NCBI GenBank assembly: GCA_016705365.1
Contig: JADIYI010000008.1
Coordinates: 2,236,667-2,300,666, forward strand
Direction of reading: 5' to 3'
Origin: Gammaproteobacteria bacterium
Lineage (GTDB): Bacteria > Pseudomonadota > Gammaproteobacteria > Pseudomonadales > UBA5518
Length of the DNA stretch: 64,000 nt
The position numbers and the translations under genes were made by a program. A model generated the notes under the pieces. That model saw only the letters and a program-made list of their open reading frames with translations, had not been told where the DNA came from and made no database searches. Of this stretch, positions 37,460 through 45,637 are shown piece by piece. Within the stretch, counting starts at the first letter, position 1; each line of letters opens with the position of its first letter.

Positions 37460-38383
37460 ATGTCCATGCCACGCATCGCGGCCATCGAGAATCTCGTTGC
37501 GCAATTCATCGCCCAACGGCTCATTCGCTGCACTTCGCTGATCGTCACCCTGTTCGGTGACGTGGTTTCGCAACACGGTGGCGTGATCTGGCTCGGCAGC
37601 ATGGTCGAGGCGCTGTCATTGCTCGGCGTCGATGAGCGGCTGGTGCGTACCTCGACCTTTCGCCTGGTGCAGGAGGGCTGGCTGCAGTCGGCACGCAGTG
37701 GACGCCGCAGTTTTTATCGTTTCACCGACTACGGGCGTCACGAATACGAGCGTGCGGCGCGTCGCATCTATGCGCTCGAGCATCCTCGCTGGGACGGGAG
37801 CTGGACGCTGCTGCTGCCGGTCGCGGTTCCGGAGGAGGCGCGCGAGCGTTTCCGGCGCAGCGTGCGCTGGGCGGGCTTTGGCAGCTTCGCTCCCAACGTG
37901 TTCGCCCATCCGGGTTCGGACAACAGCGCGCTCACCGGCATGCTGTCCGAGCTGGGTCTGATTGACAAGGTCGTGGTGATGCAGGCAGGCAGCGATGCCT
38001 TGCAGTCCGATCGGCTGATCCGCGAACTGCTGTGGGAAAACTGGGATCTCGAGGATCTGGCGGCGAATTACCAGCAGTTTCTGCACCGCTTCAGGGGGGT
38101 GGCGCGCGCCATTGCGCGCGCCCGCACGCTGGCACCGGAGCAGTGTTTCAAGGTGCGCCTGCTGCTGATCCACGAGTATCGCCGGATCCTGCTGCACGAT
38201 ACCGATCTGCCGGCCGAGTTGTTGCCAAAAAAGTGGCCCGGTAGCGAGGCACGGCAACTGGCCGTTGAACTCTATCGCCGGCTTGCGCCCGGCTCGGAGC
38301 GCTATATCATCGAGACCCTGCAGGCGGTAGAGCGACCCATGCCCGCGTCCGGCGATGCGTTCGGATTGCGATTCGGCAACTGA
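37460..38383 (+). CDS. paaX: Phenylacetic acid degradation repressor
   Basis: 307 residues. The N-terminal winged helix includes SLIVTLFGDVVSQHGGVIWL and RTSTFRLVQEGWLQSARSGR. The central and C-terminal parts (RRIYALEHPRWDGSWTLLLP, then WDLEDLAANYQQFLHRFRG) are PaaX-specific. It represses paa promoters and is released by phenylacetyl-CoA. It lies inside the operon downstream of paaE, so it is probably autoregulated. Confidence 0.93.
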   Translation: MSMPRIAAIENLVAQFIAQRLIRCTSLIVTLFGDVVSQHGGVIWLGSMVEALSLLGVDERLVRTSTFRLVQEGWLQSARSGRRSFYRFTDYGRHEYERAARRIYALEHPRWDGSWTLLLPVAVPEEARERFRRSVRWAGFGSFAPNVFAHPGSDNSALTGMLSELGLIDKVVVMQAGSDALQSDRLIRELLWENWDLEDLAANYQQFLHRFRGVARAIARARTLAPEQCFKVRLLLIHEYRRILLHDTDLPAELLPKKWPGSEARQLAVELYRRLAPGSERYIIETLQAVERPMPASGDAFGLRFGN

Positions 38384-38410
38384 CCCACGCATACACACGG
38401 AGTTGCACGC

Positions 38411-40495
38411 ATGACCGAGGTGCTCGGATATACCCGCGAGGGCAACATCGCCCTGATCACGATCGACAATCCACCGGTGAATGCGCTGTCGCACGCGGTG
38501 CGCGCTGCCCTGGCGCGGGCGATCGAGCGCGCGGCGGGAGATGATTCGCGGGCGCTGGTGCTGATGTGCGCGGGACGCACCTTCATTGCCGGTGCGGATA
38601 TCACCGAGTTCGGCAAGCCGGCGCAGCCGCCGTCGCTACCCGAGGTGCTCGATCAGCTCGAGGCGCTCGGCAAGCCGGTCGTCGTGGCGATACACGGCAA
38701 TGCGCTCGGCGGCGGGCTCGAAACCGCGATGGCGGCGCACTATCGGATTGCATTGCGCGAGGCGCGCGTCGGCCTGCCGGAGGTGAAACTGGGGCTGCTG
38801 CCCGGTGCCGGCGGCACCCAGCGCGCACCGCGGCTGATGGGAGTGAAGGCCGCGCTGGACTTCATGATCAAGGGCCAGCCGGTAGCGGCCTCCGTGGCGC
38901 TGGAGATGGGTCTGCTCGATCGCATCGTCGATGGTGATCTGCGTGCCGCCGCGCTGGACTATGCGCGCGAACTGGTAGCGGCAGCTGCGAAGCCGCGCCC
39001 GACCAGGGCGATCGTGCCGGATCTCGCGGGCATCGACGCCGCGTGGTTCGCGGCGCAGCGGGAGGTGGCGGCGAAGAGCTCGCGCGGTGCCACGGCGCCG
39101 CAGCGTATCGTCGACGCGATTGAACTGGGTGTCAGCTGCGCGGCCGCGGAAGCCGCAACGCGCACCCGCGAAATCTTTGTGCAACTGATGAACTCCACCG
39201 AGTCGCGCGCGCTGCGGCACCTGTTTTTTGCCGAGCGTGCGGCGGCCAGGCTGCCGGCGGATTGCAGGGCGGTGGCGCGGCGCCCGGTCATTGCGGTGGC
39301 AGTGATCGGTGGCGGCACCATGGGTGCGGGCATCGCGATCAATTTTGCCGACTACGGCTTGCCGGTGACGATGCTCGAAATGGACGCGGCTGCGGCCGGG
39401 CGCGGACTCGCGCGCATGCGTGATTCCTGGGAAGCGAGCCGCGCGCGCGGACGCCTCACCGAGGCGCAGCTGAACGAGCGCCTGGCACGGGTACGCGTCA
39501 CCACGGATTTTGCCGATATCGCCGCTGCGGACCTGGTTGTCGAGGCGGTATTCGAGGATCTCGGCGTCAAGCAGGACGTGTTTCGCAAGCTCGATGCGGT
39601 GTGTCGTGCCGGCGCGATTCTGGCGAGCAACACCTCGTACCAGGACCTCGATGCGATCGCCGCCGTGACCAGCCGCCCGGGCGATGTGATTGGCATGCAT
39701 TATTTCAGTCCGGCCAACGTGATGAAGCTGCTCGAGGTCGTGCGTGGCAGGGAAACCGCCCCCGATGTGGTCGCGACCGTGATGGAGCTGGCCAGAGGCC
39801 TTGGCAAGGTGCCGGCACTGGTGGGGGTGTGCTACGGCTTTGTCGGCAACCGCATGCTGACCCCCTACGGGCGCGAGGTGCAGATGCTGCTGCTCGAAGG
39901 CGCCACGCCGGCGCAGGTCGATTCCGCGATGGAGTCGTTTGGCATGGCCATGGGGCCCTGCGCGGTGAGCGATCTGGCAGGGCTCGATATCGGCTACAAG
40001 GCGCGCAAGGCGCGCAGCGATCTCCCCGACGATCCCCGTTATTTCCGTATCGGCAACCTGCTGGTCGAGCGCGGCCGGCTGGGTCAGAAGAGCGGCAAGG
40101 GTTTTTACGCCTATCCGGACGGGCGCAAGCGCGTGGTCGACCCGGATGTGGAGGCGCTGATCCGTATGGAAGCAGCTGCGCTCGGCGTCGAGCCACGTAC
40201 GATCGGGGATGTCGAGATCGTCGAGAGGCTGGTCTATGCGCTGGTCAACGAAGGTGCGCGCGTGCTGGAGGAAGGCATCGCGCAGCGGGCCTCGGATATC
40301 GACCTGATCTACACCAACGGCTATGGCTTCCCTGTCGCGCGTGGCGGCCCGATGTTCTACGCCGAGACCCTGGGCTTGAAAGCCGTGCATGAGCGCATCT
40401 GCGAATTCCGCGAGCAGCACGGGGCGCAGTACTGGGAGCCGGCGCCGTTGCTGCGTTCGCTGGCTATCGCCGGCAAGGGCTTTGGCGGAGGCTGA
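38411..40495 (+). CDS. Fused enoyl-CoA hydratase / 3-hydroxyacyl-CoA dehydrogenase
   Basis: A 694-residue FadB/FadJ-type fusion. The crotonase part (about 1-190) has AGRTFIAGADITEF and both hydratase glutamates in GGGLETAMAAH and GLPEVKLG. The dehydrogenase part (about 295-690) has VAVIGGGTMGAGIAINFADY and MHYFSPANVMKLLEVVRG. In position and chemistry it can replace separate PaaF and PaaH, taking 2,3-dehydroadipyl-CoA to 3-oxoadipyl-CoA. It may also serve fatty acids. It starts 28 bp after paaX. Confidence 0.9.
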   Translation: MTEVLGYTREGNIALITIDNPPVNALSHAVRAALARAIERAAGDDSRALVLMCAGRTFIAGADITEFGKPAQPPSLPEVLDQLEALGKPVVVAIHGNALGGGLETAMAAHYRIALREARVGLPEVKLGLLPGAGGTQRAPRLMGVKAALDFMIKGQPVAASVALEMGLLDRIVDGDLRAAALDYARELVAAAAKPRPTRAIVPDLAGIDAAWFAAQREVAAKSSRGATAPQRIVDAIELGVSCAAAEAATRTREIFVQLMNSTESRALRHLFFAERAAARLPADCRAVARRPVIAVAVIGGGTMGAGIAINFADYGLPVTMLEMDAAAAGRGLARMRDSWEASRARGRLTEAQLNERLARVRVTTDFADIAAADLVVEAVFEDLGVKQDVFRKLDAVCRAGAILASNTSYQDLDAIAAVTSRPGDVIGMHYFSPANVMKLLEVVRGRETAPDVVATVMELARGLGKVPALVGVCYGFVGNRMLTPYGREVQMLLLEGATPAQVDSAMESFGMAMGPCAVSDLAGLDIGYKARKARSDLPDDPRYFRIGNLLVERGRLGQKSGKGFYAYPDGRKRVVDPDVEALIRMEAAALGVEPRTIGDVEIVERLVYALVNEGARVLEEGIAQRASDIDLIYTNGYGFPVARGGPMFYAETLGLKAVHERICEFREQHGAQYWEPAPLLRSLAIAGKGFGGG

Positions 40496-40506
40496 GGGGT
40501 TGCCTG

Positions 40507-41256
40507 CTACGCGCCTTCGAACAGGTCCTGGTAACTGATCAGCCACGAAATGCCGAGTACCGGCATCGCGATCAGCAGCCCGAGCATCAGCGGGATCATC
40601 GCCACGAAGACCAGCAGCGTCGCGACGACGCCATAGACCAGCAGCGGCATCATGTTCACGAGCACCGCCGCCAGGCTGGCTTTCATTGCATTCCAGGGTT
40701 CCAGGTTGCGAAACAGCACCAGTGGCACCGCGTACCAGTACATGGCGAGGATCGGGGCCAGCACCGCGAGAAAAATCAGCAGCGCCAGCAGCATGCTGCC
40801 GATGCCTGCCGCCAGCGCCGTATTCTCGCCGTTTATCGCGCCGCCGAGCAGCGCGAGCGCACCGCCACCGATTCCGAACACGCCGAACACCACGACCGCC
40901 GCCGCCGCAAGCATGGCGACATAGATCAGGGTCAGGATCAGCAGGGGCTTCAATGCCGGGTGCGAGAGGATCTCGAACAGGTCCGCGACTTCCATCGAAC
41001 CCGTTGTCTGGAGTTTGCGCGCCGCGAGCATCATGCCCGACATCAGCAAGGTGGTGACGAATGGCGAGAGCAGGGAACCGAGAAACGGCACCACGCCGCA
41101 GACCATCGAGATGCCGAACACGATCAGCGTCAGCACGATCCACAAGCCGGGCATTTTCATGAACAGCGCCCAGCTTTCGGTTATCCACTCGAGGCCTCGC
41201 CCCGCAGACAAGCTGCGCGCCGGGGCGGAAGAGGAGTCGGGATTTTCGATGCTCAT
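40507..41256 (-). CDS. Polytopic membrane protein, BPSS1780-like
   Basis: 249 residues with about six membrane helices in paired clusters. The soluble N-terminus SAGRGLEWITESWALFMKMP followed by GLWIVLTLIVFGI matches a family of unknown function widespread in Beta/Gammaproteobacteria. The ATG at 41256 has AGGAGA. It converges with the paa operon, only 11 bp separating the stops. Confidence 0.75.
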   Translation of the reverse strand: MSIENPDSSSAPARSLSAGRGLEWITESWALFMKMPGLWIVLTLIVFGISMVCGVVPFLGSLLSPFVTTLLMSGMMLAARKLQTTGSMEVADLFEILSHPALKPLLILTLIYVAMLAAAAVVVFGVFGIGGGALALLGGAINGENTALAAGIGSMLLALLIFLAVLAPILAMYWYAVPLVLFRNLEPWNAMKASLAAVLVNMMPLLVYGVVATLLVFVAMIPLMLGLLIAMPVLGISWLISYQDLFEGA

Positions 41257-41319
41257 CGGATTTCTCCTGTGTTGCGCGGGTGTGACCACTGTTATTGGTT
41301 CAGGATAGTACGCAGCTTC

Positions 41320-42081
41320 TCAGATCACGGCCAGTGACAGTCCGCCGTCGACCGTCAGCACCGAGCCGGTCATGTAGGAAGAGGCAGCAGAGGCCAGCAG
41401 CAGTATCGCACCGGCCAGTTCGCCTGGCTCGCCGAGCCGACGCTGCGGAATGCGTTTGATCATGCGCGCGCCGGTTTCCGATTCGAGATAGTCGCTGGCC
41501 ATGTCGGTGTGGTAATAGCCGGGCGCGAGCGCATTCACGCGGATGCCGTGGCGCGCCCATTCGAGCGCCATCGAGCGCGTGAGCTGGATCAGGCCGGCCT
41601 TGGCGGCGGAATAGGGCGCCGTTGCCTTCTGCACCGCGCTGCCGAGAATCGAGGCGATATTGATGATCGAGCCGCCCCTGCCGCCGGCAATCATCTGCTG
41701 CGCCGCGGCGCGCGCCACCAGCCACGCGCCTTTCAGGTTAGCGTCCATGACACGGTCCCATTCGTCTTCAGTGATCTCGAGCAACATCCGGTCGGCGGCC
41801 GCGCCCGCGTTGTTGATCAGCACATCGAGCGGCGCGCGCAGAGTGGCAAAGGTCCTGGTTACGCTGGCGGCATCGCTGACATCCAGCGCCACGCAATCCG
41901 CGCTACCGCCGGTGGCGCGTATCTCGGCAGCGGTTGCCTCGAGGTTGTCGATGCGCCGCGCCGCGAGTGTCAGGTGGGCGCCGGCCGCGCTCAGCGTGAG
42001 TGCGAACTGGCGCCCGAGACCAGTGCCGCCACCCGTGATCATGACGTGTCTGGCGGACATATCGAACAGTGACAGGGGCAT
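41320..42081 (-). CDS. SDR-family oxidoreductase
   Basis: A 253-residue classical SDR. TGGGTGLGRQFA is the cofactor loop, NNAGAA follows, then the serine region IASILGS, catalytic YSAAKAG and the C-terminal GSVLTVDGG. GGAGG eight bases before the ATG supports the start. First-promoter gene is unclear; it is followed on the same strand (upstream) by the thioesterase gene. Substrate unknown. Confidence 0.88.
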   Translation of the reverse strand: MPLSLFDMSARHVMITGGGTGLGRQFALTLSAAGAHLTLAARRIDNLEATAAEIRATGGSADCVALDVSDAASVTRTFATLRAPLDVLINNAGAAADRMLLEITEDEWDRVMDANLKGAWLVARAAAQQMIAGGRGGSIINIASILGSAVQKATAPYSAAKAGLIQLTRSMALEWARHGIRVNALAPGYYHTDMASDYLESETGARMIKRIPQRRLGEPGELAGAILLLASAASSYMTGSVLTVDGGLSLAVI

Positions 42082-42101
42082 GCAATGATCCTCCGCTTGG
42101 T

Positions 42102-42536
42102 TCAGCGCCGCACCGCGGGCTCGTACCTGTCGAGAAACAGCCGTGGCATGCGCACTGGCTTTCCGCTCGAGATACGGATGCAGACCAGTTCCCAGTCGCC
42201 GCGAAACACGGTGGCCGCATCGCGCACCCGGCGCATCTGGAAGTGACGCCTCATCTGCAGGCGCGCATCGCTGGCGGTGATCCAGGTGCCGATCTCGAGT
42301 TCCTCGCCCTCGAGGGCGGCGTCAAGATATTCGTAAGTCGCCGTGCGCACCGCCATAGCGCGGTCGAGTTCGCGGTAGGCGGAAGGCGCGACGCCGAGGT
42401 GTTCGGAATGAGCCCACGCCACGTCCTGGCACCAGTTCACGTAGACCGCGTTGTTGGCATGTGCCAGTACATCGATATGCGTGCCCAGCACGCGCACGGT
42501 CTGCGTGAACGGATCGGGAAAATCCCAGGCGCTCAT
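42102..42536 (-). CDS. Acyl-CoA thioesterase (hotdog, YbgC/4HBT type)
   Basis: A 144-residue single hotdog domain. The catalytic-type segment is HIDVLAHANNAVYVNWCQDV with Asp and Asn as in 4-hydroxybenzoyl-CoA thioesterase-like proteins. It hydrolyses acyl-CoA thioesters; the acyl group is unknown. The ATG at 42536 overlaps the end of the upstream membrane protein gene (ATGA), so they are translated together. Confidence 0.85.
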   Translation of the reverse strand: MSAWDFPDPFTQTVRVLGTHIDVLAHANNAVYVNWCQDVAWAHSEHLGVAPSAYRELDRAMAVRTATYEYLDAALEGEELEIGTWITASDARLQMRRHFQMRRVRDAATVFRGDWELVCIRISSGKPVRMPRLFLDRYEPAVRR

Positions 42537-43021
42537 TTCTTGGTCAGCTTGTCCAGGTAGCCCATGGCAAAGGCCGAGGCCACGAAGGTCAGGTGGATCA
42601 GGGTGAACCACATCAGCTTGTCATTGGCGGTTTTCTCGGCGTTCATGAAGATCCTCAGCAGGTGGATCGAGGAAATCGCGACGATGCTCACCGCGATTTT
42701 CAACTTCAGCGAGGAGGCGTCCATGGTGCCGAGCCAGCTCAGTTTTTCCTGACCCTCTGCCACATCCAGCGTGGATACGAAATTTTCGTAGCCACTCACC
42801 ATCACCATCACCAGCAGGCCACCGACCATCGCAAGGTCGACCAGCGCCAGGATCACCAGCACCAGGTCCGCCTCGCTGAGACTCAGGATATGCCACAGCA
42901 GGTGCCAGACTTCCTGGAAGAATTTCACGCCGAGCGCGACCAGTGCCAGGCTGAGCCCCAGGTAGATCGGCGCCAGCAGCCAGCGCGCCCGATACATCAG
43001 GTTTTCGATAATACGTTCCAT
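42533..43021 (-). CDS. UPF0114 (YqhA) family membrane protein
   Basis: 162 residues with four membrane helices. MERIIENLMYRARWLLAPIY and the central GYENFVSTLD are diagnostic of the YqhA/UPF0114 family. Role unknown. Located in the inner membrane. Its stop overlaps the thioesterase start. Confidence 0.88.
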   Translation of the reverse strand: MERIIENLMYRARWLLAPIYLGLSLALVALGVKFFQEVWHLLWHILSLSEADLVLVILALVDLAMVGGLLVMVMVSGYENFVSTLDVAEGQEKLSWLGTMDASSLKLKIAVSIVAISSIHLLRIFMNAEKTANDKLMWFTLIHLTFVASAFAMGYLDKLTKK

Positions 43022-43052
43022 GGAGCTCCGCTTCCTGGGTTGAAAAATTCGT

Positions 43053-43910
43053 CTATTGCACGATGGCGCTGCTGAAGGTCAACGGGTTACCGAGACTTGC
43101 GCGGTAAGATGGCGGCGGCTTTCCGTTGACGTCGCGAATCGCATAGTGCGCACCGAGTTCGGCGCCGATCAGGGTCTGTCCGCTGCGCTCCATCAGGGCC
43201 GGGTCCGTGTACAGGGCATCGAGCAGCAGCCCCGTGAATTGCGGTGTCTCGACCTGTTCGATGAAACCCGCATATTGCTGCGGATGTTCGCTGAACACCT
43301 TGCGGGTACGTTCGGTCAGCAGCGGCCCCATCCAGATCGAAACACATGCCACACCGCGCTCGCGAAGATCGACCGCCATATCCCACGCCATCTTGTCGAG
43401 GCCGGCCTTCTGCGCGCCGTAGGCGGGGCTGTGCATATAACAGCTCGCGCCAAAGGAGGAGCCCATCGCGATCAGGCCGCGACCGGCCTCGATCATCAGC
43501 GGTGCGGCATGCCAGCTGGCCACGAAAGCCGAGCGCAGACCGACATCCAGTATCTGCGCGATCTCCGCGCTCTTTTCCCAGAATCCGCCGGGGCGGATCA
43601 GTTCGTCATGAATGAACGCGGCATTGTTGAACAGGATATCGAGCCGGCCCTGCTCGTGGCGGATCTGCGCCAGCAACGCGGCGACGTCTGCATCACGCGC
43701 ATGGTCGCAACGCACCGCGATGCCACGGCCCCCGGCTGCGTCGATCTCGCGCGCGGTCTGATGGATGCTGCCGGGCAGCGCCGCATCGCCCTCCGCCTGC
43801 GAACGCCCGCTCACATACACGGTGTATCCGCGGCTCGCCAGCCCCAGCGCCACTCCCTTTCCCGCGCCGCGACTGGCGCCGGTGACCAATGCCACTCGTT
43901 GTTCGCTCAC
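43053..43910 (-). CDS. SDR-family oxidoreductase (DHRS1-like)
   Basis: 285 residues, slightly longer than usual. TGASRGAGKGVALGL binds the cofactor, NNAAF replaces NNAG, and SPAYGAQKAGLDKM holds Tyr and Lys. The glycine-rich loop and the region VSIWMGPLLTERTRKV resemble dehydrogenase/reductase member 1. It starts at GTG (43910). It diverges from the SDR at 44125 across 214 bp. Confidence 0.85.
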   Translation of the reverse strand: MSEQRVALVTGASRGAGKGVALGLASRGYTVYVSGRSQAEGDAALPGSIHQTAREIDAAGGRGIAVRCDHARDADVAALLAQIRHEQGRLDILFNNAAFIHDELIRPGGFWEKSAEIAQILDVGLRSAFVASWHAAPLMIEAGRGLIAMGSSFGASCYMHSPAYGAQKAGLDKMAWDMAVDLRERGVACVSIWMGPLLTERTRKVFSEHPQQYAGFIEQVETPQFTGLLLDALYTDPALMERSGQTLIGAELGAHYAIRDVNGKPPPSYRASLGNPLTFSSAIVQ

Positions 43911-44051
43911 AGACAGGTACCCGCAGTCATTGCGCCGCGAATCCTAGCACAGGCTTATCGGCAGGCGTCGAGGACCGATTCGGCATTTCGCGAAACGCGA
44001 CTCGGGGGTATGCAATACGTTCACGGACGCACCGGGGAAACCCCTTTCAGA

Positions 44052-44080
44052 TTGACAATATCAGGAGACGCGCCAACTAT
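44052..44080 (+). promoter_or_regulatory. Candidate promoter of the SDR gene at 44125
   Basis: TTGACA (44052-44057) matches the -35 consensus and AACTAT (44075-44080) follows after 17 bp. Transcription would begin about 38 bp before the ATG. Confidence 0.4.
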
Positions 44081-44124
44081 CCTGACGTAGCGGGCTTTCG
44101 ACGGCGATTCAACAGGAACAAATC

Positions 44125-44877
44125 ATGAGCAGATTCGACAACAAGGTGATCTTTCTGACCGGCGCATCCTCCGGCATCGGCGCGGCCACGGCGAAACGCC
44201 TTGCGGGTGAAGGTGCAGCGGTCTTTGGAACGGGGCGCAGCGAACAGGGGCTGGCGCAAACCGAGAAGGCGATCGTCGATGCAGGCGGAATTTTCCAGCC
44301 GTTCGCCAGCGATATCACGGGGCCCCAGGCCTGCAGGGACGCGATCGCGGCCTGCGTCGAGCACTTTGAACGGCTGGATGTGCTGGTGAACTGCGCAGGT
44401 TGCCATGTGTTCAGGGCGCTGCACGAGATCAGCGACGAGTTGTGGTTCGAGGATCTCGCGACCAACCTCGGCGGAGCGTTTTTTCTGTCCCAGGCAGCAA
44501 TGCCGCATCTGCTGGCGAGCGGGGGCAATATCGTCAGTATCGGGTCGCTGGCGAGCGTGCAGGGACAACCGTATTCCGCCACCTATTGCAGTGCCAAGCA
44601 CGGGTTGATTGGTCTCACGAGGGCGCTTGCGCTGGAGTACATGAACAGGGGCATACGCATCAATGCGATCTGCCCCGGTGGCACGGATACACCCCAGATA
44701 CAGAAAGTCGGTATGCCGGATGGCGCGAATATCGATCTGATCATGCGTACGGCGGGGTTGCGTGGGTTTTCGCAGGCTGAGGATATCGCTTCGGTGATTG
44801 CGTTCATGGCATCCGATGATGCGAAGGGGGTTCATGGGGCGGTGTACATGGTGGACCAGGGCAAGACGGTCGGATAG
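44125..44877 (+). CDS. SDR-family oxidoreductase
   Basis: A 250-residue classical SDR. TGASSGIGAATAKRL binds NAD(P), NCAGCH stands at the NNAG position, the catalytic pair is in YCSAKHGLIGL, and the end HGAVYMVDQGKTVG is typical. AGGA lies seven bases before the ATG. Substrate unknown. It is the third SDR within 4 kb, suggesting a cluster for alcohol/ketone steps of an unidentified pathway. Confidence 0.88.
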   Translation: MSRFDNKVIFLTGASSGIGAATAKRLAGEGAAVFGTGRSEQGLAQTEKAIVDAGGIFQPFASDITGPQACRDAIAACVEHFERLDVLVNCAGCHVFRALHEISDELWFEDLATNLGGAFFLSQAAMPHLLASGGNIVSIGSLASVQGQPYSATYCSAKHGLIGLTRALALEYMNRGIRINAICPGGTDTPQIQKVGMPDGANIDLIMRTAGLRGFSQAEDIASVIAFMASDDAKGVHGAVYMVDQGKTVG

Positions 44878-44892
44878 TAGCTGCCAAGGACT

Positions 44893-45037
44893 TCAGTGCA
44901 GCGCTTTCTGGCATGGTGCGTTCGCGCTGACGTTCATGTTCTACGCCTACCTGGGGCAACACAGGCTCTACCTGGAAGCAAGGCCCATCGCCCGGACCGG
45001 GCAGCGGGAGATGGCAGGAGGCGGACGGGCGGGATGA
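44893..45037 (+). pseudogene. Possible C-terminal remnant of a membrane protein
   Basis: A frame without a start encodes FWHGAFALTFMFYAYLGQHR then LYLEARP and a stop. The hydrophobic run followed by a basic tail looks like the end of a lost membrane protein. No family could be assigned. It occupies most of the 244 bp between the SDR and nitroreductase-like genes. Confidence 0.2.
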
Positions 45038-45121
45038 ATCCCGACGCGATATCCGATATCGTGCCGGGCTCTGGATTCACTCATGCACCGTCCGTTACCG
45101 GGGACGGTCCCGGGACCGCCA

Positions 45122-45556
45122 ATGTCGAATTACAAATCCTTCGGAAAATTCCATACCTGGATCTATCGCCTCAGCGGCGGAATCATCCTTGGCAGTGTCG
45201 GTCTCGGGCGCAAGATACTGCTGTTGAGTGCCACCGGTCGCAAGAGTGGCGAGGTGCGCACCAGTCCGCTGGTGTACATGGCCGACGGCGAGCGTTTCGT
45301 GATCTATGGTTCCAATGGCGGGCAGGAGAGCCCGCCTGCCTGGTTGCTGAATCTGCAGGCCAATCCGCGGGCACAGGTCGAGGTGGGGCGTCGGCGTCTG
45401 AATGTGAAGGCGCATATCGCCATCGGTGACGAGGAAGCGCGGCTGATGCCGCTCGCCCATGGCTACAATCCACACTGGAAAGGTTATCAGCAGCGCGCCC
45501 GGCGGCACATACCGCTGATCGTGCTGACACCGCTCGGGGACGGGCACGGGGCATGA
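45122..45556 (+). CDS. Deazaflavin-dependent nitroreductase-like protein
   Basis: A 144-residue split-barrel protein of the DDN/F420-dependent family. Hallmarks are LLLSATGRKSGEVRTSPLVY, the VIYGSNGGQESPPAWLLNL core and PRAQVEVG. Mycobacterial relatives use cofactor F420 to reduce quinones and nitro compounds. F420 use here is uncertain because no F420 synthesis gene is in view. The ATG at 45122 is chosen to give MSNYKSFGKFH. Confidence 0.8.
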   Translation: MSNYKSFGKFHTWIYRLSGGIILGSVGLGRKILLLSATGRKSGEVRTSPLVYMADGERFVIYGSNGGQESPPAWLLNLQANPRAQVEVGRRRLNVKAHIAIGDEEARLMPLAHGYNPHWKGYQQRARRHIPLIVLTPLGDGHGA

Positions 45557-45634
45557 GTCGCTTCGGCCCGTATCTGGCGCAGCACGATCGCGGCGAACTG
45601 CTCGACCCGTTCGTGCTGCGTGCCAACGCGTGAA
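45554..45634 (+). CDS. 26-codon ORF overlapping the nitroreductase stop
   Basis: An ATG overlaps the preceding TGA (ATGA) and opens a short frame, MSRFGPYLAQHDRGELLDPF, ending a few bases before trpB. It could be a leader peptide coupled to trpB or a remnant. It has no Trp codons, so classical trp attenuation is not supported. Confidence 0.15.
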
Positions 45635-45637
45635 GTC

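Noticed and set aside
38636..41188. 850-codon minus frame opposite the hydratase/dehydrogenase fusion
   Set aside because: Antisense to a well-recognised gene, Arg/His-rich, no motif or credible start.
45554..45634. Possible trp leader peptide before trpB
   Set aside because: No tandem Trp codons and no attenuator-type alternative stems were seen; kept only as a very low-confidence ORF.
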